Assembly (NCBI GenBank): GCA_027021385.1
Contig: JALUUL010000054.1
Span: forward strand, 1 to 51,049
Length of the DNA stretch: 51,049 nt
Source: Planctomycetota bacterium
GTDB taxonomy: Bacteria; Planctomycetota; UBA1135; GCA-002748355
Direction: 5' to 3'
The notes under the pieces were generated by a model that saw nothing but the letters and a program-made list of their open reading frames with translations, was not told the DNA's origin and searched no databases. The position numbers and the translations under genes were made by a program. Of this stretch, positions 17,149 through 26,265 are shown one piece after another (the first letter of the stretch is position 1; each line of letters opens with the position of its first letter).

Positions 17149-19944
17149 ATGGGATCCCACCTCTACCTCTGGGGAGATCTGCTCGGCGAGGGCCCGAACT
17201 CCGCCTTCCTTCGCAGTCTCCTTCCGGCGCTCTCCACGGCCTTCGACGGGATCGAGGCGCGGCGCTTCTGGCCGCGGCCGGAGGACGAACCGCCCGAGGG
17301 CAAGAGAGTCTGTCTGAGCACGGGTTCGACGCGCTGGGAGGTCCGGACGCGAGTCGGGGAGAGCGAACTCAGGCGGATCCGCGAGGCGGTGGCGGGCACC
17401 GTGCCGGCCGGCAGTCCGGTTCTCGCCCTCGCAGGCCCGGAGGAGGACCCGACCGCCCGGATCCATGCCGACATCCCGTACGCCGGGAGGATCCTCCTGC
17501 TCGACCACGAGGCCTCCTACGGCCCCCCCCGGCAGACCGTGGAACGGGTCCTGAGGGCCATTGTCTCGGGGAGGGAGGAAAGGAGGATCGCCCTGAGAAT
17601 CCGAGCGGAACTCCGCGGGGGACGCGGAAGGCGCTCCGAGCTCGAGGCCTTCCTGAAGGGACTCGAGCACTGCGAAGGCATCGAGGTCGAGCTGCGACCC
17701 CTCGACCGCGACCCTCCGGCGCCCGAGAGCCTGCCCCGGAGGATCCGGGAAGCCTGCTTCCGAAGCCTCGAAGCCCCGCGGGTCGCGATCCACTTCTGCT
17801 CCCCGAAGGACTTCCGGAAGGATCCCGAGGTCGAGCGGAACATCCTTCGTTGCCGGGTCGCGGGAGGGGGATTCCCCGAGGCCTGGATCCCGCGGATGAA
17901 GGAGGCCGACGGAATCTGGGTCCGCTCGGGCTTCGAGAGACGGCTCTTCGCATCCCGGGGGATCCCCCCGGAGAGACTCCGGATCCTGCCCGAGGCCGTG
18001 GACACCGAACTCTTCGATCCTGAGACCTTCCCCTCGAGACCTTTCCGCTCGCGCAACCTCGCCTTCCTCGCTGTGCTCCCCTGGGAGGAACACGAAGCCC
18101 CCGAGATCCTCTGTAAGGCCTTCGGGCGGGCCTTCGCCGAGGGGGAGGCCGTCCTCCGCCTGAGGATCAAACCCGGTCCCGGGGATTCGATCTCCCGGAT
18201 CCAGGCGCGCGCCCTCGAATGCGTCGAGGAGGGGGCCGTCGAGGCCGGGCATCCCCCGCCGACCGTCCACTTCCACGAGGAGTCCGAGGACGACGCCTCG
18301 ATGGCGGCCCTCCTCGCTGATTCGGACGCCTTCGTCTCCTGCGGTCGCTACGACTCCTGGCCCCGCCCACGCCAGGAGGCGATGGCGATGGCCCTACCGG
18401 TCCTCACGACGCTCTACGGCGGCGCGCAGGATCTCTGCCACGGGGCCTCGACCGTGGTCCCGATCGCGGGGCGGGTCGTCCCGGTCTCCACCGAGGACCG
18501 TGTCCGGGACCCGCGCCTGCATCTCCGCGCCTGGCTGGAGCCCGACCTCGATCACCTGAGCCTGAGACTCCGGGAGGTCGCAGACCGTTTCGAAAACCAC
18601 GCGGTCCTCGGAAAGCAGGCGAGAAGGCGGGTCGTCCGCTGGTTCCACCCGATTCGGATCGCCCGGGTCGCGACCCGGCTCCTCGAGGAGAGTCTCGACG
18701 AGGGGAGCGATCGCTCTCCCGCCGCGCGTCTCTTCCTCGCTCTCGGAGGCGAGGAGGAGGGTCTCGTCGACGGCGGGGACGAGAAACGGCTGCTCGTCCG
18801 CTTCGAGGGTCCGGTCTTTGAATCCTCGAGCTACGCGACGATCCAGAGGAACCTCGCACGAGCGCTCGCGCGGAGGGGAGACCTAGAAATCCGGCTCCGC
18901 CCCACGACCGAGCCGGGCCGGAACATCGATCAGGATCGGGATCTCCTTCCCCTGCTCGCCCCGAAGCCGAGGATCCCCGACGCCGTCGTCCGGAGCGGGT
19001 GGCCCGTCCCTTTCGCGGTTCCCGACGCCGGGGTCTGGATCCAGCGTTTCGACTGGGAATACGGGCCTCCGCCGAGGGAGATCGCGGGACTCTTCCAGAA
19101 CGGACCCGGAAACGGAACCCATGCCCCGGACGAGATCTGGGTTCATTCGGGATTCGTCCGAGCCAACCTCCTGGCCGCCGGGATCGAGGCGGATCGGATC
19201 CACTTGATCCCCCACGGCATCGACAAGGACCTCCTGAATCCCCGAATGAAACCCCTTCGCGTCATCGCCGAACGGGTCCGGGGCCGCTACGCCTTCCTCT
19301 TCGTCGGGGGAGCGATCCCGAGGAAGGGCCTCGACCTGCTGGCCCGGGCCTGGTTACAGGCCTTCCGGGCCGAGGACCCGGTCGTCCTCCTCGTCAAGAC
19401 GGGCGGAGGGAACGGGGTCTACGCCGGCCAGGGTCTCGAGGAGATCATCAGGAAGGCCGCCGCTCATCCTGCCGCGGCCGAGATCCACCTGATCGAGGAG
19501 GATTTCGGAGACCTTGCGATGAGCGGGCTCTACGCGGCCGCGGACTGCCTCGTCCATCCCTACCGGGGGGAGGGATTCGGAATGCCCGTTCTGGAAGCCA
19601 TGGCCTGCGGGCTCCCGGTGATCGTGACAGCGGGGGGGGCGACCGAGGACTTCGTCGGGGACCGTGGAAACATCAAGATCTCGAGCCGGAGAATTCGGGC
19701 CTCGATCCCTGAGATCTGCGCAGGGCGCCCCTGGCTCCTCGAGCCCGACGTCCACGAACTCGCCCGGGCGATGCAGGTCGCGCTCGCGGGCCGGGAGGCG
19801 CTCCGCCTCGAGGCCGCCGAGGTCGCGAGGGAGGTCGCCGCGAAGTATTCGTGGGACGAGATCGCGAAGAGGGTCTCCGAACGGATCCACATCCTGACGG
19901 GTCTCGTCCCCGCGAGGAGGGTCGAGAGGACCATTTCCTCCTGA
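17149..19944 (+). CDS. Double GT-B glycosyltransferase (two GT4-like modules fused)
   Basis: A 931-aa cytoplasmic protein with two GT-B modules in tandem. The first (about 1-520) carries SGFERRLFASRGIPPERL and RYDSWPRPRQEAMAMALPV (about 397-415). There the usual E-x7-E reads D-x7-E, so its activity is uncertain. The second (about 545-930) has VHSGFVRANLLAAGI, HLIPHGIDKDLLNP, GGAIPRKGLD, and an intact E-x7-E motif in GEGFGMPVLEAMACG (about 803-820). Each module is about the size of a full GT4 enzyme, so this looks like a fusion or an internal duplication followed by divergence. The sugar and acceptor are unknown. Confidence 0.87.
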   Translation: MGSHLYLWGDLLGEGPNSAFLRSLLPALSTAFDGIEARRFWPRPEDEPPEGKRVCLSTGSTRWEVRTRVGESELRRIREAVAGTVPAGSPVLALAGPEEDPTARIHADIPYAGRILLLDHEASYGPPRQTVERVLRAIVSGREERRIALRIRAELRGGRGRRSELEAFLKGLEHCEGIEVELRPLDRDPPAPESLPRRIREACFRSLEAPRVAIHFCSPKDFRKDPEVERNILRCRVAGGGFPEAWIPRMKEADGIWVRSGFERRLFASRGIPPERLRILPEAVDTELFDPETFPSRPFRSRNLAFLAVLPWEEHEAPEILCKAFGRAFAEGEAVLRLRIKPGPGDSISRIQARALECVEEGAVEAGHPPPTVHFHEESEDDASMAALLADSDAFVSCGRYDSWPRPRQEAMAMALPVLTTLYGGAQDLCHGASTVVPIAGRVVPVSTEDRVRDPRLHLRAWLEPDLDHLSLRLREVADRFENHAVLGKQARRRVVRWFHPIRIARVATRLLEESLDEGSDRSPAARLFLALGGEEEGLVDGGDEKRLLVRFEGPVFESSSYATIQRNLARALARRGDLEIRLRPTTEPGRNIDQDRDLLPLLAPKPRIPDAVVRSGWPVPFAVPDAGVWIQRFDWEYGPPPREIAGLFQNGPGNGTHAPDEIWVHSGFVRANLLAAGIEADRIHLIPHGIDKDLLNPRMKPLRVIAERVRGRYAFLFVGGAIPRKGLDLLARAWLQAFRAEDPVVLLVKTGGGNGVYAGQGLEEIIRKAAAHPAAAEIHLIEEDFGDLAMSGLYAAADCLVHPYRGEGFGMPVLEAMACGLPVIVTAGGATEDFVGDRGNIKISSRRIRASIPEICAGRPWLLEPDVHELARAMQVALAGREALRLEAAEVAREVAAKYSWDEIAKRVSERIHILTGLVPARRVERTISS

Positions 19945-19980
19945 AGCCCCTGGTCCTCGCCCTCCGGAGGGCGCGGCGGG

Positions 19981-19986
19981 TATCGT
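19981..19986 (+). promoter_or_regulatory. Candidate -10 of a leaderless transcript (M1 peptidase)
   Basis: TATCGT ends 6 nt before the ATG at 19993. The nearest GGAGG is 22 nt away, too far to act as a ribosome-binding site. No convincing -35 is visible. Confidence 0.35.
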
Positions 19987-19992
19987 CTGCCC

Positions 19993-22605
19993 ATGTCGAA
20001 GGCCCTGCTCCTCGCCGCCCTGCTGCTCCTCTGCTACTGGTCCCTGGTCTCCTGCCGTCTCACCGGCCCGGGGAAGGAAGAAGTCCGACACGGAATCTCG
20101 AAGGACCTCGCGGACCACCGTTCGAAACGGATCCGTAATCCGAGATACGGACTCTTCTTCGACCTCCGCGGAATCGCGGAAGGAAGGGTCGAGGGGCGGG
20201 TCGTCCTGTCGTTCCTCCTCGAGGGCGGAGGGGACCTCGTCCTCGACTTCGGAGGGGAGATCCTCGGCGTCCCGACCCTGAACGGAAAACCGCTGCCGCC
20301 CGGAGCGCTGCTCCGCGAATCCGACCACCTCAGGATCCGGGAAGGCTCCGGTCTCGTAATCGGAAGGAACGAGTTCCGCTGCCGTTTCGCCGCCCGGGCG
20401 GAGGAGACCGGAACGCCATTGATCCGCTTCGACGACCGGAAGACCGGAGAAAGCTTCGCCTATACCCTGCTCGTCCCGGCGGACGCCCACTTCCTCTTCC
20501 CCTGCTTCGATCAGCCGGATCTCAGGGGGATCTTCGAACTCGAACTGAGGATGCCCGGATCATGGAAGGCCGTCTCCAACGGCATCGACCTCGAGCCCCG
20601 GGAGGTCGGAGACGGATCCGTCCTGTACCGCTTCGTTGAGACACGGCCTCTCCCGACTTACCTGTTCGCCTTCGCCGCAGGTCCCTTCGCGGTCGTCGAC
20701 TGCGAAGGCCCCTCGCGCCGCGGGTCGAGGATCTTCCTGCGCCCCTCGGCTCAATCGAGGCTCGATCCCGAGGAAATGGGACGGCTTCACCTACGCTCCA
20801 TCGATTGGATGGAGTCCTTCTTCGGCCGCCCCTACCCCTTCGACAAGCTCGACATCGTCCTCTGTCCGGCCTTCCCCTACAGCGGGATGGAACATGCCGG
20901 AGCGATCTTCTACCGGGAGCGGGCGATAGCCTTCGACCATGACCCCGATACTTTGGAACTCTTCCGCCGGAACATTCTCGTCTACCACGAAGTCGCCCAC
21001 CAATGGTTCGGGAATCTCGTGACGATGCGATGGTTCGACGACCTCTGGCTCAAGGAGGGCTTCGCGACCTTCGCGTCCTACGCGGCCATGGAAGGCCTCG
21101 AGAAAGGAGGCGGAGAGGCCTGGCTCCGATTCCAGCAGAGGGTCGAGCCCGCGGCCTACCGGGTCGACCGCACCGAGGGAACCCGACCGATCTGGCAGGC
21201 CCTCCGAAACCTCGACGAGGCCAAGTCCAACTACGGGCCGATCGTCTACAACAAGGCTCCCGCCGTCCTCAGGGCCCTGGAGACCTGGATCGGGAGGAAA
21301 ACCCTGAGAAAAGGGCTGCGGTCCTTCCTCGAGGAGCACGCCTTCGGGAGCGCGTCCTGGCGTGATCTCTGCGAATCCCTGGCGAGGGCCTCGGGCAGGG
21401 ACGTCCTCGCCTGGGCCGAGGCCTGGTTCCTGGAAGCCGGTCTTCCGAGGATCCGGGTCGAGAGGGAGGGCTCACGATTCTACCTCCTTCAGGAGGATCC
21501 CACGGGAAGGGGGAGGACCTGGCCTCTCCGAATCGACCTCCTCGTCAAGAGACACAGCGGAGGGACCTCCCGGTACGCGGTCGAACTCTTCCGGAAACGG
21601 GTCCCCCTCCCCTTCGTGGACGGGGACGACCCCGTCGCCTGGATCCTTCCCAACTCCCACGACGAGGCCTATGTCGCCTCGAAACTGGACGAGGACTCGA
21701 GACAGGCACTGATCTCCGACCTCCCGGCCATGGAGGACCGCATGGCCCGCTCGGTCGCCCTCTCGATCCTTCACGACGAGATGACCGAGGGGGAGATCCG
21801 CCCCTCCGTCTTCGCCTCCCTCTGCGAGCGGCTCCTCCGGGAGGAGAAGGACCCGCAAAGCTTCGCCCGAATGATCTCCTGGCTCGGCGCGATCGGCAGG
21901 AGATGGACCCGGGGCTCGGAGGCCCGGGCCCTGCGGTCGAGAATCGCCTCCAGCCTCGAGACCCTCCTGTTCCGGAAGGACCGGAAAGGACTCAAACTGA
22001 TCGCTTTCCGGGCCCTCTGCCGGCTCGCAGAGGATCCGGAGACCCTCGCCCTCCTCGAAAAGGTCTGCAGGAGTAAGGTCTCGATCCCCGGGCTCGTTCC
22101 GGGCACCCAGGACCGTTTCACCGCCCTGGCGGCCCTCCTGGCCGCGCGGCATCCGGGAGCGAGGAGCCTCCTCGAAAGGATGCGGCGGGAGGAGGGCCAG
22201 GACGTCGTCCGAGCGGCATGGTTGGCCTCCTGCGCGATCCCCGACCCCTCCATCAAGAAGGAGCGGTTCCGGGAATTCCTGGATCCAAAGGGCCCTCCCG
22301 AACAGTGGGTGCAGGCCGCCCTCCTCTTCTTCCACTGGCCGGGACAGGAGGACCTGACCCTCCCCTTCCTGAAGAAAGCCCTCGCCTCTTCGCCCTGGGT
22401 TAAGAGGAACCGGAAGATCTTCTTCCTCCCCGGTTGGCTCGAGAGCTTCGTCGGCGCTCATTCAAGCCCTGAGGCCCTTAAGATCGTCGAGGGTTTCGCG
22501 CGGAAGGACTCCGGCCTTCCCGAGGACATCCGGAGGAAGCTCGCCGTACCTCTGTTCGAACTCCGGCAGGTCGTGCGCGTGCGGAACGAAGCCTCGCGAG
22601 ACTGA
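19993..22605 (+). CDS. M1-family zinc aminopeptidase, predicted lipoprotein
   Basis: An 870-aa exopeptidase releasing N-terminal residues from peptides. The zinc site is complete: HEVAHQWFGN (H332, E333, H336) and E355 in LWLKEGFA, the HEXXH-x18-E pattern. The substrate N-terminus motif reads GMEHAG (298-303) where most members have MEN. FDQPDLRGIFEL and MRWFDDLW are also typical. The N-terminus is a signal peptide ending LVSC, a lipobox, so it is probably an exported lipoprotein. The C-terminal ~300 residues are helical, as in ERAP/PepN-like C-domains. Confidence 0.92.
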   Translation: MSKALLLAALLLLCYWSLVSCRLTGPGKEEVRHGISKDLADHRSKRIRNPRYGLFFDLRGIAEGRVEGRVVLSFLLEGGGDLVLDFGGEILGVPTLNGKPLPPGALLRESDHLRIREGSGLVIGRNEFRCRFAARAEETGTPLIRFDDRKTGESFAYTLLVPADAHFLFPCFDQPDLRGIFELELRMPGSWKAVSNGIDLEPREVGDGSVLYRFVETRPLPTYLFAFAAGPFAVVDCEGPSRRGSRIFLRPSAQSRLDPEEMGRLHLRSIDWMESFFGRPYPFDKLDIVLCPAFPYSGMEHAGAIFYRERAIAFDHDPDTLELFRRNILVYHEVAHQWFGNLVTMRWFDDLWLKEGFATFASYAAMEGLEKGGGEAWLRFQQRVEPAAYRVDRTEGTRPIWQALRNLDEAKSNYGPIVYNKAPAVLRALETWIGRKTLRKGLRSFLEEHAFGSASWRDLCESLARASGRDVLAWAEAWFLEAGLPRIRVEREGSRFYLLQEDPTGRGRTWPLRIDLLVKRHSGGTSRYAVELFRKRVPLPFVDGDDPVAWILPNSHDEAYVASKLDEDSRQALISDLPAMEDRMARSVALSILHDEMTEGEIRPSVFASLCERLLREEKDPQSFARMISWLGAIGRRWTRGSEARALRSRIASSLETLLFRKDRKGLKLIAFRALCRLAEDPETLALLEKVCRSKVSIPGLVPGTQDRFTALAALLAARHPGARSLLERMRREEGQDVVRAAWLASCAIPDPSIKKERFREFLDPKGPPEQWVQAALLFFHWPGQEDLTLPFLKKALASSPWVKRNRKIFFLPGWLESFVGAHSSPEALKIVEGFARKDSGLPEDIRRKLAVPLFELRQVVRVRNEASRD

Positions 22606-22633
22606 CCCGGGGCCCCCTCCCCCTTGAAACCCC

Positions 22634-23164
22634 TCAGCCAAGGCTGACGAGGACGTCTCCTCCGGCGACCGCATCCCCCTGGGCGACATGGATCCGCTTC
22701 ACGACCCCGGGAGAGCCCGCGAGGATCGGGTTCTGCATCTTCATCGCCTCGACGACGCAGAGCGTGTCCCCCCGGTCGACCTCCTGCCCGACCTCGACCT
22801 CGACGCGGACGACGACCCCCGGCATCGAGGCCCGGACCTCCCCCCCGAGACTCCGCCCCAGGCCCGCGACCCGTCTCGCGATCAGCTCCCGCTCATCGAC
22901 GACTTCGATCTCGAGCCAGTCCCCGTTGATCAGGACCGAGGTCCTCCCGTTCCGGCGGTCCAGCATGATGTCGTGAGAGGCCCCCGCCGCGAGGAGATGC
23001 AGGGAGCGGCCGTTCTCGAGGAAGCACGCGTCAATCGGGATCTCCTCCTCCCCGCCCTCCTCTTCCCGCCGGAGAAAGGCCCGCAGGCCGTCCTTCCCCT
23101 CCTCGAAGCGGACGACGGCCCTCCAGGCACCGTCCCCCTCTCCCATGTTCACGTAGTAGCGCAT
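22634..23164 (-). CDS. Biotin carboxyl carrier protein (acyl-CoA carboxylase)
   Basis: A 176-aa protein ending in a biotinyl domain. EAMKM carries the biotinylated K142, preceded by SMPGVVVRVEVEVGQEV. The N-terminal ~90 residues resemble the linker domain found between biotin carboxylase and biotinyl domains in propionyl-CoA carboxylase alpha chains. GAGGAGGAGG lies before the ATG at 23164. It starts 16 nt after the biotin carboxylase stop, so the two form an operon that splits the alpha chain into two polypeptides. The frame is open further upstream, but that part overlaps biotin carboxylase and is a shadow. Confidence 0.9.
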   Translation of the reverse strand: MRYYVNMGEGDGAWRAVVRFEEGKDGLRAFLRREEEGGEEEIPIDACFLENGRSLHLLAAGASHDIMLDRRNGRTSVLINGDWLEIEVVDERELIARRVAGLGRSLGGEVRASMPGVVVRVEVEVGQEVDRGDTLCVVEAMKMQNPILAGSPGVVKRIHVAQGDAVAGGDVLVSLG

Positions 23165-23180
23165 CGGGGGATCCTCCTCC

Positions 23181-24668
23181 TCAAAGCCCTTCGCCGCCCT
23201 CCCAGGGACCTCGACCCAGCATCCAGGGCGTCGGCCTTCCCCGGGCCGTTCCGTCCTCGAGGCCCTTCTCCCCGCTCCCCAGGAGTCGGCGGTGGGAAGC
23301 GAGGGCGGCGGCCAGGGCCGCGAGATCGAAGTCCCGGCGCTCGAACGCGCGGGGGAGATCGTCCAGGAGGGAGGTATCGTAATCGCCTGCCCGGAAGGCC
23401 TCGGAATCGAGGGCGCGAAGGGCCGCGGGCACCGAAGTCCGGACCCCGGTGATCCGCAGCTCTTCGAGAGCCCTTCGCATCTTCGCGATCGCCTCGTCCC
23501 GGGTCGGCGCCCAGGTGATGACCTTTGCGAGCATCGAGTCGTACCACGGACCGACCTCGAGCCCCCGGAACAGGGCCGAGTCGAAGCGGACGCCGGGCCC
23601 CCCGGGTGAGGCCAGACGTTCGACCGTCCCCAGGCTCGGGAAGAAGGTATCCGGGTCCTCGGCGTTGATCCGAACCTCGATCGCATGCCCCCTTGGCCGC
23701 GACGGAGGCCGGATCTCGAGGCCCGAAGCGACCCGGATCTGCTCGAAGACCAAGTCGACCCCGAAGCGTTCCTCGGTGATCGCGTGCTCGACCTGGAGGC
23801 GCGTGTTCATCTCGAGGAAGTAGAACTCCCCCTCGCTGAACATGAACTCGACGGTTCCCGCCCCCCGGTAGTCGACCGCGGCCGCGAGCCGGACGGCCGC
23901 CTCGCACATCCGCTCCCTCGTGTCCTCGTCGATGGCCGGACTCGGGGATTCCTCCACCAGCTTCTGGTGCCGGCGCTGGACCGAGCACTCCCGTTCCCCC
24001 AACGCGATCGTGTTGCCGTGGTTGTCGGCGAGGACCTGGACCTCGACGTGCCTCGGCTTCACGAGGAACTTCTCCAGATAGACCCTCCCGTCCCCGAAGG
24101 CCCCTCCCGCCTCGTCGGTCGCGAGTTTCAGGGCCTCCCGGAAATCCTCGGCTCGATCGACCCTGCGGATGCCCTTCCCCCCCCCTCCGGCCGCGGCCTT
24201 CAACAGGACAGGAAAGCCGATCTCCTCGGCCCGCCCCAGGAGAACCTCGGGATCCAATTCCGCGTCGGCCCCCGGAATCGTCGGGACACCCGCTTCCTCC
24301 GCGGCCCTGCGCGCGGCGATCTTGTCCCCCATCTTCAGGATCGCCTCGGGTCCGGGCCCGATGAAGATCCTCCCGGCCTCCTCGACGGCCCGGGCGAAGT
24401 CGGCGTTCTCGGCGAGGAACCCGTAACCCGGGTGGATCGCCTCGGCTCCGGTCTCCCTCGCGATTTCCAGGAGCAGGTCCCCCCTGAGGTAGGACTCGGA
24501 GGGGGATGAGCCCGGAAGGGGATGCGCCGAATCGGCGAGCCGGACGTGGAGGGCGTTGCGGTCGGGAGGCGAGAACACCGTCACGACACGGATGCCGCGC
24601 TCCCGGGCGGTCCGCAGGATTCTGAGGGCGATCTCTCCCCGATTTGCGATCAACAGGCTCCGGATCAT
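23181..24668 (-). CDS. accC: Biotin carboxylase subunit of acyl-CoA (probably propionyl-CoA) carboxylase
   Basis: A 495-aa ATP-grasp enzyme that carboxylates biotin on the carrier encoded next. It begins IRSLLIANRGEIALRILR. The glycine-rich ATP loop is AAAGGGGKGIRRV. FLEMNTRLQVEHAITEE holds the metal/bicarbonate-site residues, and C-terminal motifs such as HAIEVRINAEDP are present. It is some 45 residues longer than typical AccC, with an unstructured-looking tail. I chose the ATG at 24668, with GGGGGA upstream; longer in-frame starts lie in the divergent promoter region. Nearby pccB and epimerase genes favour a propionyl-CoA role, though acetyl-CoA carboxylase is not excluded. Confidence 0.92.
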   Translation of the reverse strand: MIRSLLIANRGEIALRILRTARERGIRVVTVFSPPDRNALHVRLADSAHPLPGSSPSESYLRGDLLLEIARETGAEAIHPGYGFLAENADFARAVEEAGRIFIGPGPEAILKMGDKIAARRAAEEAGVPTIPGADAELDPEVLLGRAEEIGFPVLLKAAAGGGGKGIRRVDRAEDFREALKLATDEAGGAFGDGRVYLEKFLVKPRHVEVQVLADNHGNTIALGERECSVQRRHQKLVEESPSPAIDEDTRERMCEAAVRLAAAVDYRGAGTVEFMFSEGEFYFLEMNTRLQVEHAITEERFGVDLVFEQIRVASGLEIRPPSRPRGHAIEVRINAEDPDTFFPSLGTVERLASPGGPGVRFDSALFRGLEVGPWYDSMLAKVITWAPTRDEAIAKMRRALEELRITGVRTSVPAALRALDSEAFRAGDYDTSLLDDLPRAFERRDFDLAALAAALASHRRLLGSGEKGLEDGTARGRPTPWMLGRGPWEGGEGL

Positions 24669-24899
24669 GGTCCCCCATGCTAGCCGCACCCCTCTCCGAG
24701 CCATCGGTCGAAGTCCATGGAAAAAGGATGTACGCGACTTCAAGCCGCGATCCCGGCACTCGGAATCGGAACTCCCGTCCGCTATCGTGCTTCGGACTCG
24801 GCGGTTCCGGGCCCGGAGAGCCGCCGGGTCGAAAGCCCCTTTTCCCGGGGTCGTTCGACGGTCCCGGGTTGAAACGAAGGATAAGGAAGCGAGGGTTCC
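24669..24899. promoter_or_regulatory. Divergent intergenic region between biotin carboxylase and citrate synthase
   Basis: 231 bp serving two divergent genes. TATCGT at 24783-24788 is a -10 candidate for citrate synthase, the same hexamer as before the M1 peptidase, the FGE-fold gene and paralogue copy 1. No operator repeat is obvious. Confidence 0.35.
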
Positions 24900-26186
24900 A
24901 TGTCTTCGGATGCAGATCATCCCCAGACCGCCCGCCTGGTCTTCGGCGACAAGGAGATCGAACTTCCCATCATCGTGGGAACCGAGGGGGAGATCGGGAT
25001 CGACATCAGCAAACTACGCGCCCGGACCGGGGCCGTGACCTTCGACCCGGGTTTCGCGAACACCGCCGCCTGCAAAAGCGAGATCACCTTCCTCAACGGA
25101 GAGGAGGGAATCCTCCGGTACGCCGGCTACCCGATCGAGGAACTCGCCGAGAAGAGCACATTTCTGGAGATCGCCTGGCTGCTCTTCTACCAGGAGCTTC
25201 CGACGAAGGATCAGCTCCGGGAGTTCCGCGACGAGATCCGCTACCACACGATGCTCCACGAGGACCTCAAGAGGTTCTACTCCGCACTTCCGAAGGCCGG
25301 GCATCCGATGGCGATCTGCGCGGCCACCGTCGGCGCCCTTTCGACCTTCTACCAGGACGTCAAGTTCGACGATCCCGCCGAGCAGCGCCGCGCGGCCGCG
25401 ATCCGGCTGATCGCCAAGTTCCCGACGATCGCCTCGTACTCCTTCAAGCACAGTATCGGCCAGCCCTTCATGTACCCGCGGAACGACCTCGAATACACCG
25501 AGAACATCCTCCATCTGATGTTCTCCAACCCCTGCGAGGAATACGTTCCCGATCCCGTCGTCGCCAAGGCCCTAGACCTCCTCCTTATTCTCCACGCGGA
25601 CCACGAGCAGAACTGCTCGACGAGCACTGTCCGCACGGTCGGGAGTTCGCACGCGAACCTCTTCGCCAGCGTCCAGGCTGGCATCTCCGCACTCTGGGGA
25701 CCTCTTCACGGCGGCGCCAACCAGAAAGTCATCGAGATGCTGATGGCCATCAAGGAGGGAAACCGATCCGCCAAGGAGTTCATGGCCCTCGCCAAGGACA
25801 AGAACAGCGGGGTCCGGCTGATGGGCTTTGGACACAGGGTCTACAAGAACTACGACCCGAGGGCCCGTATCCTGAAGAAGGCCTGCGACGACGTTCTGAA
25901 GAAGATGGGGACAGACAACCCGCTTCTCGAGATCGCGATGGAACTCGAGGAGATCGCCCTCAGGGACGAGTACTTCATCGAACGGAAGCTCTATCCCAAC
26001 GTCGACTTCTACTCCGGCATCATCTACCAGGCGATCGGGATTCCCGTCGACATGTTCACTGTGTTCTTCGCGATGGGGAGGCTCCCCGGGTGGATCTCCC
26101 AATGGCTGGAGTTCCACCGGGACCCCCTCTCCCGGATCAACCGGCCCCGGCAGATCTACACCGGCCCGAAACTCAGGCACTACTGA
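24900..26186 (+). CDS. gltA: Citrate synthase
   Basis: A 428-aa type I/II hexamer-type citrate synthase that condenses acetyl-CoA and oxaloacetate. The catalytic residues are visible: LHADHEQNCST, the His of GPLHGGANQ, the His of GFGHRVYKNYDPRA, and an Asp within NVDFYSG. An N-terminal beta-domain (residues 1-50) precedes the helical core, as in the E. coli enzyme. AAGGA and GAGGG precede the ATG. It is monocistronic and convergent with pccB. The overall reaction feeds the TCA cycle, which the surrounding propionyl-CoA genes replenish at succinyl-CoA. Confidence 0.96.
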   Translation: MSSDADHPQTARLVFGDKEIELPIIVGTEGEIGIDISKLRARTGAVTFDPGFANTAACKSEITFLNGEEGILRYAGYPIEELAEKSTFLEIAWLLFYQELPTKDQLREFRDEIRYHTMLHEDLKRFYSALPKAGHPMAICAATVGALSTFYQDVKFDDPAEQRRAAAIRLIAKFPTIASYSFKHSIGQPFMYPRNDLEYTENILHLMFSNPCEEYVPDPVVAKALDLLLILHADHEQNCSTSTVRTVGSSHANLFASVQAGISALWGPLHGGANQKVIEMLMAIKEGNRSAKEFMALAKDKNSGVRLMGFGHRVYKNYDPRARILKKACDDVLKKMGTDNPLLEIAMELEEIALRDEYFIERKLYPNVDFYSGIIYQAIGIPVDMFTVFFAMGRLPGWISQWLEFHRDPLSRINRPRQIYTGPKLRHY

Positions 26187-26204
26187 CCGGGGGGACCCCC
26201 CCGG
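26187..26204. terminator. Hairpin between convergent gltA and pccB
   Basis: CCGGGGGGACCCCCCCGG immediately follows the gltA stop. It is symmetric enough to act in both directions. It has no T tract. Confidence 0.4.
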
Positions 26205-26265
26205 CAGGCGGACCGCCCGAAAGCCTCCGCGGACGGCCCTTCGGGGGACAGGGAGGAGCCTCTCC

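Noticed and set aside
23685..24509. A 274-codon plus-strand frame within biotin carboxylase
   Set aside because: Antisense shadow of a well-conserved gene, with no family resemblance.
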